A DNA stretch of 6,308 nt from Chloroflexi bacterium RBG_19FT_COMBO_55_16 (GTDB lineage: Bacteria; Chloroflexota; Anaerolineae; Anaerolineales; UBA4823): assembly GCA_001795335.1 (NCBI GenBank), contig MGOK01000099.1:911-7218 (forward strand), in the 5' to 3' direction. This document shows, in pieces, positions 1 to 6,064 of this stretch. Position numbers and translations under genes: made by a program. The notes under the pieces are model-generated. The model had not been told where the DNA came from, did not search any database, and worked only from the letters and a program-made list of their open reading frames with translations. The stretch's first letter is position 1. Each line of letters begins with the position of its first letter.

Positions 1-2
1 AA

Positions 3-194
3 AGCTTTCTTCGCTTGGTTTGGAGTTACCTGCTACCCGGCGGTCGCCTGATCCTGGTAGAATACAACGTCGATCGTGGCAACCCCTGGGTTCCCTACCC
101 ACTCTCCTATAGCACCTGGGAATCCAATGTGCAGCGGCTTAATTTTGTAAACACCGCTCTGCTGGCCAGTCGACCCAGCAGCTTCTTGCATTAA
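3..194 (+). CDS. Class I SAM-dependent methyltransferase, C-terminal fragment (5' end outside window)
   Basis: This frame is open from the first bases to a TAA at 192-194 and gives 63 residues. It contains YLLPGGRLILVEYNVDRGN followed by PWVPYPLSYSTWE and ends LLASRPSSFLH. LLPGGRLILVEY is the usual late beta-strand of Rossmann-fold class I methyltransferases, where 'kPGGrlvlvE' follows the catalytic region. The N(D)RGNPWVPYPLS...TW and LLASRPS..F signature is one I recognise from bacterial proteins annotated as class I SAM-dependent methyltransferases. The SAM-binding GxGxG motif lies upstream of the window, so substrate and reaction cannot be inferred. The tail stops soon after RPSSFLH, whereas relatives as I remember them usually continue several residues, so it may be slightly short. 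The gene points the same way as the hydrolase that follows 121 bp later. Confidence 0.75.
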   Translation, partial: SFLRLVWSYLLPGGRLILVEYNVDRGNPWVPYPLSYSTWESNVQRLNFVNTALLASRPSSFLH

Positions 195-315
195 AATTTC
201 TCAGCCATCAGCTTCAAGCCTGAATAATACCCTCGCCAGTAAAAAGCAGTAGCCCCCTTGGATTCGAGGCTTTAGTCAGGCATTACATCTGCCGAAAACC
301 AACCATTTAGGCTCG

Positions 316-993
316 ATGCTCTCAAACCAAAATGTGGATTCCCTTCACCAAAATCAACCCATCCTAACCACCGGCGCATCACTCGATCAAGCACAGGCCG
401 CTATGGTCCTGATCCACGGCCGGGGCGCCAGCGCCGAGGGCATCCTGTCGCTGGCCGCAGAGCTGGGGCACCCAGGATTTGTGTACCTTGCTCCACAGGC
501 GGCCGAGCAAACCTGGTATCCGTACCCCTTCATGACCCCCATTGGGCAGAATGAGCCCTGGCTTTCCTCTGCCCTGGATACTATCGCTTCGGTTTTGGAT
601 CGCCTATCTGCCACTAGCATCCCTGTCGAACGCACAATCCTGCTTGGATTCTCTCAGGGCGCCTGCCTGGCCCTCGAATATGCTGCCCGCAACGCCTGGC
701 GCTATGGTGGCGTGGTTGGATTGAGCGGTGGGCTGATCGGTCCCCCAGGTACACCGCGCGATTACTCTGGCTCTCTCGCCGGGACGCCAGTCTTCCTGGG
801 CTGTGGCGACCCGGACCCGCATATCCCCCGCCAGCGCGTTCTAGAGAGCGAACGAGTGTTCAAGCGCCTGGATGGTGTCGTGACCACCCGCTTCTATCCC
901 GGCCTGGGGCATGTGGTTAACCAGGACGAGGTTGATTTTGTCCGGAGAATGATGGAAAGACTTGTCGGGGAAAAAGACAATCTAAATGGATAA
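316..993 (+). CDS. Alpha/beta hydrolase, phospholipase/carboxylesterase family
   Basis: This 225-residue protein is a cytoplasmic serine hydrolase of the phospholipase/carboxylesterase (Abhydrolase_2) type, with no signal peptide or membrane segment. Visible motifs in order are the oxyanion-loop HGRGA at residues 34-38, the LAPQA strand end near 58-62, the nucleophile elbow GFSQGA with Ser113, the acid region GDPDPHIP at 164-171 (Asp167 is the likely triad acid), and GLGH with His199. The triad is therefore complete and the length is normal for the family. Substrate is unknown; family members hydrolyse short carboxylic or thio-esters. The ATG at 316 has no clear Shine-Dalgarno. The frame is open only back to a TAG at 250-252, with no other start before 316. 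A GTG at 334 is an alternative that would still keep the HQNQP motif seen near the N-terminus of relatives. The 3' end overlaps the GNAT gene by 8 bp, so the two are probably co-transcribed and translationally coupled. Confidence 0.88.
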   Translation: MLSNQNVDSLHQNQPILTTGASLDQAQAAMVLIHGRGASAEGILSLAAELGHPGFVYLAPQAAEQTWYPYPFMTPIGQNEPWLSSALDTIASVLDRLSATSIPVERTILLGFSQGACLALEYAARNAWRYGGVVGLSGGLIGPPGTPRDYSGSLAGTPVFLGCGDPDPHIPRQRVLESERVFKRLDGVVTTRFYPGLGHVVNQDEVDFVRRMMERLVGEKDNLNG

Positions 994-1417
994 TGTTTTC
1001 ATTCGCCAAGCCGCGCTGAGCGACGCACCTTCCATCGCTCAAATGGTGACCCAGTTAGGTTACCAGACCACCGCAGCGCAGATGGAAAACCGCTTGCAGG
1101 CGATGCTGGCGCACCCCGAGTACGTTTTATTCCTGGCAGAGACTGACCATACTGTGGTTGGGCTGGTCGGCGCTTACCTCACCCTGGGGCTGGAGATCGA
1201 TGGCCCTTATGGCCGGCTGGGCGGGCTGGTGGTTGACAAAGGTTGGCGCGGGCAGGGCATCGGTAGAATGCTGCTTGAAGCGGTCGAAGATTGGCTGAAA
1301 GAGTGCGGTGCATCCCTGCTCCTGATCACCAGCGGGCTACATCGGGCAGAGGCGCACGGGTTCTACCGCCACCTGGGTTACGAAGAAACCGGCTTGCGCT
1401 TTGCAAAAAAAATCTGA
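986..1417 (+). CDS. GNAT family N-acetyltransferase
   Basis: This 143-residue, single-domain protein is of the usual GNAT length. It begins FIRQAALSDAPSIAQMV, the standard first strand and helix of the fold. Strands VLFLAE and VVGLVGAYL follow at about 47-66. The acetyl-CoA pyrophosphate loop is WRGQGIGRMLL (RGQGIG at 88-93), and the motif B region HGFYRHLGYEETGLRF lies at about 124-139. The protein should transfer an acetyl group from acetyl-CoA to an amine, but the acceptor cannot be told. The ATG lies inside the end of the hydrolase gene (8-bp overlap), with a GGGGAA stretch at 967-972 as a somewhat distant ribosome-binding site. This indicates an operon with the hydrolase. It converges on the polymerase gene, with only 14 bp between the two stop codons and no recognisable intrinsic terminator. 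Confidence 0.88.
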   Translation: MDNVFIRQAALSDAPSIAQMVTQLGYQTTAAQMENRLQAMLAHPEYVLFLAETDHTVVGLVGAYLTLGLEIDGPYGRLGGLVVDKGWRGQGIGRMLLEAVEDWLKECGASLLLITSGLHRAEAHGFYRHLGYEETGLRFAKKI

Positions 1418-1431
1418 AATAGCATCCATCT

Positions 1432-4400
1432 TTACTCTAGCCGCCAGGCTTTCTCCGCCTGGATGAATGGCTCGCCGGCTGCCTCATCCAGCACGACTTC
1501 TCCCTCAATGACGAAAGGTATGCTTCCGGAGAAAGCTGTCCGGTAGCGTTTGTAAACATCGTTGGGAATTACCACCTCGATCATTCCATCCAAATCCTCC
1601 AACGCCATTATATAGACGCTTTCCATGCGCCCGCTTTCCATGCGCCTTATCCGGCTGCGCTGCCAGGTCTGGCGCACCCCGGCCACGCGGACCCGCTGGC
1701 CGAGGCGCGCCGCCGCCTCTAAGGTGGAGATGGTTCCCGCCGCCGCGAGTTGCGCTGCGACCAGTTCCAGCGGGTGGGCTACCACACCAACGCCCAGAAT
1801 GGCGTCCTGGGCGGCCATCTTCTCCGCCAGCGACCAGTCCTCTTCAACTTCCATTCCCTTCGTTGCATCGAGCTCGAACAAGGGCAGCTGGCCCCCGCGC
1901 CAGCCGCGCTTTGACTGGCTTAACAGTGATGGGATCGTCCCGAAACCCTCCAATGCACCCGTGCGGATCAGGTTCTCGGCTTCGGCCGGCCGGGGATCGA
2001 CCCGCGCCAGGAAATCGGCCAGCGAGTGGAAAGGCCGGGCGCGCAGGATGCGCACCTGTACCCGCCGCGTCAGGTCACGCACCTGGTCCAAGCCCATAAA
2101 CAATACCGGCCCCCCCTCCAGATAGCGTACGCTGAACTCGCGACCGGCGTGGTTGATGTGCGGCGCGCGCACCACCAGCTCCATCCGCCGCGCCTCCATA
2201 AGGTAGACACTTTGCCCGTAATACCCTCCCCAATTCGCCAGCACCGCCGCCATGAAGACTGCCGGTTCGTGGGTTTTGCACCAGGCTGCCCGCCAGGCGA
2301 CCTGGGCGTATGAAGCGGCATGCGCCTTAGGGAAACCATACCCGGCAAAGGCGGCCATCAGCTGCCAGATCCGCTCGCCGACCGCCTGCGGGACGCCGCT
2401 GCGGGCCAAGGCGCCAGCGATGAATTTCTCCTTCAACGTGCGCATCTGCTCCCCAGGATCGAAATGGCTCATCGCCCGCCGCAGTAAGTCAGCGTCTGCC
2501 AGGCTCAACCCGGCCAGCTCATGGGCGATGCGCAGAACCTGCTCCTGGTAGAGGATCACGCCATGCGTATCTGCCAGCAGGGGTTCAAGGTCCGGGTGCA
2601 GGTAATCCGCCTGTTCTTCCCGGCGGTGACGGCGCACAAAGGCCTCCTTTAAACCCCCGGTAAGTGGACCCGGCCGGTACAATGCCAGCGCCACCATGAT
2701 ATCGTCTACGCTCCGCGCCTGGATCTCCTTCAGCGTAGCACGCATCCCGGGGCTTTCGATTTGAAAACATCCAATCGTCTTACCAGCCTGTACCAGGTTT
2801 GCTGTCGCAACATCATCCTCTGGAATGCTTTCCAGCGCATCCAGGGAGGCAGTATACCGGTTGGGATCCCTGGCCTGGATCACCTCCGCCACATCTCCCA
2901 ACACGGTCAGGCCGCGGATGCCCAGCAGGTCGATCTTCACCAGCCCAAGGCGGGCGATCGACTCTAAGTCGAATTGAGTGATTACCCCACCCTTTGCAGC
3001 CATTTGGATGGGCACCAGATCGGTTAACGCTCCAGGGGCGATTACCACGCCGCCCGGGTGGATCGATAAGTGCCGCGGAATGCCAATCAACGCCGCCGCT
3101 TGACTGAAGATGGTTTGATATGGTCCAGCCGGATAGCGCTTGGCCAGCTCGGCATAGGGATTTTCCTCACTGGCAGCGAGTGCCCTCGGTCCCCACCAGC
3201 GGTAGGGTAGCTGGTCAATCAGGGTTTTGATTTCCGCCGGGTTCAACCCGCAGGCTTTAGCAGTCTCGCGCAAGGCCGATCGCCGCCGGAAGCGGTTAAT
3301 CGTGCTTACCATCGCCACCCGCTCCGCGCCATACCTTTGGTAAACGAAGCGGATCACCTCGTCCCGCCGCCGTGAACACAGGTCGGTGTCGATGTCGGGT
3401 GGCGTCGTGCGCGCCGGGTTGAGAAAGCGTTCGAAATAAAGGTTTAAACGCAGCGGATCGGGGGAGCTGATCCCCAGGCAATGTGCTACCAGCGAAGAAG
3501 CCGCTGATCCTCGTGACGAGACCGGCACGCCCTTTTGTCGAGCGTGTCTAAGCACCTCCTCCATCACCAGGAAGAGGGGTGTATAACCGCTCTCACCGAT
3601 CACAGCCAGTTCGTAGCCCAGGCGATCCTGGATCTCTGGAGTGATCTTTCCATATAATTGGACGGCACCCGCCTCCGCTTTCTGTCGCAGAGCCTCCAGA
3701 GCAGTCATCCCAGGCGGCAAGGAGACCTCCGGGAAGCGTGGCTCGTCCAGGCGCAGTTCCAGCTGGCATCGCCCGGCAGCTTCCCGCGTGGCAGCGAGCG
3801 CCGTGGAAAAAAAAGAGAACCGTTCGGCCATCTCAGCTGGCGTCGTGAAGTATGACCCGGGCGGCGCACCCGCTTCGGTGGGTATCTCGGAAAGCGTGCG
3901 GTTGAGGCGGATGGCGGTTGCCAGCTGCTGCAGGGGGGCTTGCTCCGCTGCCAGGTAATAGACGGGGTTTGTGGCAATGATCGGCAGGCTCAACCCCTTC
4001 GCCAACCGGGCCAGTTTTGCAGCCAGCACCCCATCTTGTGCGGATTGTATTTGCAGCTCGATGTACAGGCGGTCTGGGAATACTTCAGCCAGCTGTCCCA
4101 GGTAACCCGCCGCAGCTTTCGGTTGCCCCGCCAGGAGCAGCTGGGTTGCCACCCCCACTCGCCCCCCGCTCAGGCAGAGCAGCCCATGCGCTTCACTGGT
4201 CAACACCTCAAAGGAGATTGCTCGAGCCTGTTCGGAGGCCTGGCGGGTGTGAGCTGTGCTGCTCAGGCGACACAGGCTCGCCCAACCCTCCGAGTCCATC
4301 GCCAATAGGACCAGGCTCCCAACATTGGGCGGCAGACCGGCTGGGGCAGCCACTTCGAGTTCCAGCCCCAGGATAGGCCTAACCCCCGCCTCCAGGCAGG

Positions 4401-4554
4401 CGGTATAAAACTCCACCGCCCCCGACATACCCAGGTGATCGGTCAACGCCAGGGCTTCCATGCTGGTTGTCGCCGCTGCCTGAGCCAGCTCGGCCGGGGA
4501 GGCCAAGCCCCTCAGGAAAGAATAATAAGAGTGAGTGTGCAGATGGATGAACAT
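1432..4554 (-). CDS. dnaE: DnaE-family DNA polymerase III alpha subunit, DnaE2-like (accessory/error-prone type)
   Basis: This C-family polymerase has 1040 residues from the ATG at 4554. Domains in order are PHP (about 1-250, with HLHTH at 4-8 and TDH at 38-40), palm and fingers with RGSAAS near 348-353, PDIDTD at 386-391 and VKID with Asp542 (the three catalytic aspartates), YRPGP at 626-630, YGFPKAHAASYA from 739, a helix-hairpin-helix region near 840-878, and a C-terminal OB fold from about 953. The PHP metal site looks degenerate: the usual SGC is SGG at 129-131 and NDxHY is NPVYY at 196-200. It is shorter than replicative DnaE (about 1150-1200) and lacks a C-terminal tau-binding domain. 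These points favour a DnaE2/ImuC-like translesion or alternative polymerase, although no imuA or imuB gene is in the window. The start at 4554 (MFIHLHTHS) fits the family. An upstream in-frame GTG at 4635 would add 27 non-conserved residues. The DnaE family is certain; the subclass is not. Confidence 0.93.
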   Translation of the reverse strand: MFIHLHTHSYYSFLRGLASPAELAQAAATTSMEALALTDHLGMSGAVEFYTACLEAGVRPILGLELEVAAPAGLPPNVGSLVLLAMDSEGWASLCRLSSTAHTRQASEQARAISFEVLTSEAHGLLCLSGGRVGVATQLLLAGQPKAAAGYLGQLAEVFPDRLYIELQIQSAQDGVLAAKLARLAKGLSLPIIATNPVYYLAAEQAPLQQLATAIRLNRTLSEIPTEAGAPPGSYFTTPAEMAERFSFFSTALAATREAAGRCQLELRLDEPRFPEVSLPPGMTALEALRQKAEAGAVQLYGKITPEIQDRLGYELAVIGESGYTPLFLVMEEVLRHARQKGVPVSSRGSAASSLVAHCLGISSPDPLRLNLYFERFLNPARTTPPDIDTDLCSRRRDEVIRFVYQRYGAERVAMVSTINRFRRRSALRETAKACGLNPAEIKTLIDQLPYRWWGPRALAASEENPYAELAKRYPAGPYQTIFSQAAALIGIPRHLSIHPGGVVIAPGALTDLVPIQMAAKGGVITQFDLESIARLGLVKIDLLGIRGLTVLGDVAEVIQARDPNRYTASLDALESIPEDDVATANLVQAGKTIGCFQIESPGMRATLKEIQARSVDDIMVALALYRPGPLTGGLKEAFVRRHRREEQADYLHPDLEPLLADTHGVILYQEQVLRIAHELAGLSLADADLLRRAMSHFDPGEQMRTLKEKFIAGALARSGVPQAVGERIWQLMAAFAGYGFPKAHAASYAQVAWRAAWCKTHEPAVFMAAVLANWGGYYGQSVYLMEARRMELVVRAPHINHAGREFSVRYLEGGPVLFMGLDQVRDLTRRVQVRILRARPFHSLADFLARVDPRPAEAENLIRTGALEGFGTIPSLLSQSKRGWRGGQLPLFELDATKGMEVEEDWSLAEKMAAQDAILGVGVVAHPLELVAAQLAAAGTISTLEAAARLGQRVRVAGVRQTWQRSRIRRMESGRMESVYIMALEDLDGMIEVVIPNDVYKRYRTAFSGSIPFVIEGEVVLDEAAGEPFIQAEKAWRLE
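1617..1646. repeat. Perfect 15-bp tandem duplication inside the polymerase gene
   Basis: CGCTTTCCATGCGCC occurs exactly twice, head to tail (1617-1631 and 1632-1646). The matching stops at both edges. It keeps the reading frame and gives the repeated peptide RMES-G-RMES at about residues 971-979 of the polymerase, in a loop between OB-fold strands. It looks like a slippage duplication. Confidence 0.9.
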
Positions 4555-4638
4555 GGATTGGAATACAGGTATAAAGTATACAGGTATTTCGGCGATTTCT
4601 TCTATGTTTCTTGCTTTTCGCTTATACTTAAACACATC
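4555..4638. promoter_or_regulatory. Divergent intergenic control region between the polymerase and corrinoid operon
   Basis: These 84 bp separate the two family-consistent start codons (ATG at 4554 on minus, ATG at 4639 on plus) and are AT-rich compared with the flanks. For the minus strand, TATACT (complement of 4575-4580) is a good -10 candidate that would start transcription about 14 nt before the polymerase ATG. For the plus strand, TATACT at 4623-4628 would give a very short or leaderless transcript for the DUF1638 gene, which would fit its lack of a Shine-Dalgarno. Matching -35 boxes are poor in both directions, so promoter positions are tentative. Confidence 0.4.
4563..4587. repeat. 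Two direct copies of ATACAGGTAT, candidate operator
   Basis: ATACAGGTAT is present at 4563-4572 and again at 4578-4587, a 15-bp centre-to-centre spacing. Each copy is itself a short inverted repeat, ATAC-N2-GTAT. Together they flank and overlap the candidate -10 of the polymerase promoter and begin 8 bp upstream of its ATG, a position that suits a repressor site. The alternative is that they are coding: if the polymerase started at the GTG at 4635, they would specify the repeated peptide IPVYFIPVF. Confidence 0.5.
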
Positions 4639-5403
4639 ATGCGTCTGAAATGCCTCGGTTGCGAAGTATTAGCACGGGCGATTTACCTGTGCGCTGCCCA
4701 GTCCCCTCATCTCGTGGATGTTGTACTGCTCGAACGCGGTCTGCACAACACCCCCACCAAATTGCGCACCCAACTACAAGACCAGATCGATGACTCCGCC
4801 GCTCAGGGCTATGATGCTGTCGTCCTGGCCTATGGGTTGTGTGGGCAGGCCACCGCCGGACTGATCTCCCGCGGGATCCCGCTCGCCATCCCGCGTGCCC
4901 ATGATTGCATCACCCTCTTCTTGGGTAGCCGCCAGCGCTACCAGGATCAATTCGAGGCATCCCCCGGCACCTACTGGTACACCCAGGACTACATCGAACA
5001 TAGCTCAGATCAAGGTTCTACACTTGCCCTGGGTTTGGGCAGTGATACTGATCTCCAGTCGGTCTATGCTGAATACGTGGAAAAATACGGCCGAGAGAAC
5101 GCTGATTACCTGATGGAAGTCATGGGCGCCTGGCAGCGTCACTACCAGCGCGCCGTGTACATCGATCTCGGTGTGGGCGATGGCGCAGCCGTTGAGGCCT
5201 ACGCCCAGGACGAGGCAGCCCGCCGCGGCTGGGCCTTCGAGCGCATGGCCGGCGACCTGGTGTTGATCCGTCGATTGCTGTATGGAGATTGGGGGGACGA
5301 CTCAGGGAGCAGCTCTGGGAGCGATTTCTTAATCCTCCAGCCAGGGCAAAGCGTTAAAACAGCTTATGATGATAGAATCATAGACTGCGTAGACTTATCA
5401 TAG
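4639..5403 (+). CDS. DUF1638 domain protein of a corrinoid methyl-transfer operon
   Basis: This is a 254-residue soluble protein of unknown biochemical function that I recognise as DUF1638 from its style: MRLKCLGCEVLARAIY start, YDAVVLAYGLCGQ, IPRAHDCITLFLGS, and the tail FLILQPGQSVKTAYDDRII. DUF1638 genes commonly lie beside corrinoid methyltransferase components, as here, where a corrinoid protein follows after 22 bp. Candidate metal or cofactor ligands are Cys5, Cys8, His36, Cys68 (in YGLCG), His88 and Cys90 (in AHDC), the last three echoing Cys/His zinc sites of methyltransferases. That role is inference. A Gly/Ser/Asp-rich linker (about 216-229) precedes the C-terminal segment. The ATG at 4639 is chosen because MRLKCLGCEVLAR is the normal family start. 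The frame stays open back to 4435, but those 68 extra codons would be antisense to the polymerase PHP region. There is no clear Shine-Dalgarno. Confidence 0.82.
   Translation: MRLKCLGCEVLARAIYLCAAQSPHLVDVVLLERGLHNTPTKLRTQLQDQIDDSAAQGYDAVVLAYGLCGQATAGLISRGIPLAIPRAHDCITLFLGSRQRYQDQFEASPGTYWYTQDYIEHSSDQGSTLALGLGSDTDLQSVYAEYVEKYGRENADYLMEVMGAWQRHYQRAVYIDLGVGDGAAVEAYAQDEAARRGWAFERMAGDLVLIRRLLYGDWGDDSGSSSGSDFLILQPGQSVKTAYDDRIIDCVDLS
5301..5324 (+). repeat. Imperfect 12-bp tandem repeat coding a Ser/Gly linker
   Basis: CTCAGGGAGCAG is followed directly by CTCTGGGAGCGA (9 of 12 bases match). The repeat encodes the low-complexity stretch DDSGSSSGSD in the DUF1638 protein. It lies between the folded body and the conserved-looking C-terminal segment, so it is probably a flexible linker that grew by slippage. 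Confidence 0.55.
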
Positions 5404-5411
5404 TACACATC

Positions 5412-5418
5412 AAGGAGA
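5412..5418 (+). promoter_or_regulatory. Strong ribosome-binding site for the corrinoid protein
   Basis: AAGGAGA lies 7 nt before the ATG at 5426, a near-perfect Shine-Dalgarno. It sits in the 22-bp gap after the DUF1638 stop and fixes the start of the corrinoid protein. It is the only textbook Shine-Dalgarno I found upstream of a start in the window. Confidence 0.85.
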
Positions 5419-5425
5419 TACCATC

Positions 5426-6064
5426 ATGGACCAAGTATTAAAGGATATCTATGCAGGGGTGATCGATGGGCAAAGCGCCCTTGTTCAGGAAAAAGTGAAA
5501 GACGCGCTGGCCTCCGGCCTGAACCCAGGGATCATCTTGAACGAAGGCATGATCGCCGCTATGCGCGAAGTTGGCCGGCGTTTCGAAGAGGGAGAGTTCT
5601 ATGTGCCGGAAATGTTGATTGCCGCCCGCGCCATGCAAAGCGGGTTAGCGTTGCTCAAGCCCCACTTGCAACAGAGCGATATCAAGTCAGCCGGAAAGGT
5701 AGTCATTGGTACCGTCAAGGGCGACCTGCACGACATCGGCAAGAACCTGGTGGCGATGATGTTGGAAGGCGCCGGTTTCGAGATCTATGACCTGGGCACA
5801 GACGTTACCCCGCAGAAATTCATTGAGACAGCCCGCTCCGTCGACGCGGATATCATCGCCATGTCTGCCTTACTTACCACCACGATGACCAACATGAAGG
5901 TCACCATCGACGCCCTCACCGAGGCCGGACTGCGCAGTTCGCTCAAAGTCATGGTAGGCGGCGCGCCGATCACCGATCAATATGCAGCCCAAATCGGCGC
6001 CGATGGCTACGCTGTAGATGCCAGCCGGGCGGTCAGCGTGGCGAAATCTCTCCTTTCTGATTGA
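5426..6064 (+). CDS. Corrinoid (B12-binding) protein of a methyltransferase system, MtaC/MtbC/MttC/MtgC type
   Basis: This 212-residue cytoplasmic methyl carrier has a normal length for the family. Residues 1-85 form the helical B12-binding cap (methionine synthase B12-binding domain 1), with NEGMIAAMREVGRRFEEGEFYVPEMLIAARAM in typical form. Residues 88-212 are the Rossmann cobalamin-binding domain. GDLHDIGKNLV carries the DxHxxG signature with His102 as the lower cobalt ligand, SALLTTTM (147-154) contacts the nucleotide tail, and VGGAP (177-181) with GADGYAVDA completes the fold. In characterised systems the Co(I) form takes a methyl group from a substrate-specific MtxB and hands it to MtxA. 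The substrate (methylamines, glycine betaine, methanol, aromatic methyl ethers) is set by MtxB, which is not in the window. The start is fixed by AAGGAGA. Its stop overlaps the next gene's TTG start, so activator translation is probably coupled. Confidence 0.95.
   Translation: MDQVLKDIYAGVIDGQSALVQEKVKDALASGLNPGIILNEGMIAAMREVGRRFEEGEFYVPEMLIAARAMQSGLALLKPHLQQSDIKSAGKVVIGTVKGDLHDIGKNLVAMMLEGAGFEIYDLGTDVTPQKFIETARSVDADIIAMSALLTTTMTNMKVTIDALTEAGLRSSLKVMVGGAPITDQYAAQIGADGYAVDASRAVSVAKSLLSD

Noticed and set aside
258..287. TTGGAT and CATTAC as a sigma-70 promoter for the hydrolase
   Set aside because: Each box matches only about three of six consensus bases, no better than chance in this stretch.
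195..315. GCCTGA...TCAGGC inverted repeat after the methyltransferase as a terminator
   Set aside because: The stem is six bases with a loop of more than 50 nt and no following T-run.
387..822. Minus-strand open frames under the hydrolase
   Set aside because: The plus-strand hydrolase has a complete catalytic triad. The opposite frames have no recognisable fold and are shadows.
1395..1435. Bidirectional terminator between the GNAT and polymerase genes
   Set aside because: The A-tract at 1405-1412 follows only a 4-bp stem (TTGC/GCAA) and has the wrong polarity for a U-tail on either strand.
1625..2313. Long plus-strand open frames opposite the polymerase gene
   Set aside because: They are Arg/Pro/Ser-rich, show no domain, and mirror the high-GC coding frame of the polymerase, as do the other plus-strand frames between 2252 and 4376.
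4435..4638. Extended N-terminus of the DUF1638 protein
   Set aside because: The 68 extra codons are antisense to the polymerase PHP domain, and the natural family start is MRLKCLGCE at 4639.
4555..4638. Cobalamin riboswitch ahead of the corrinoid operon
   Set aside because: The gap is only 84 bp and has no B12-box-like conserved core or room for the roughly 200-nt fold.
4555..4638. Classical LexA box upstream of the polymerase
   Set aside because: Neither CTGT-N8-ACAG nor GAAC-N4-GTTC is present. The ATACAGGTAT pair is a direct repeat with a different core.
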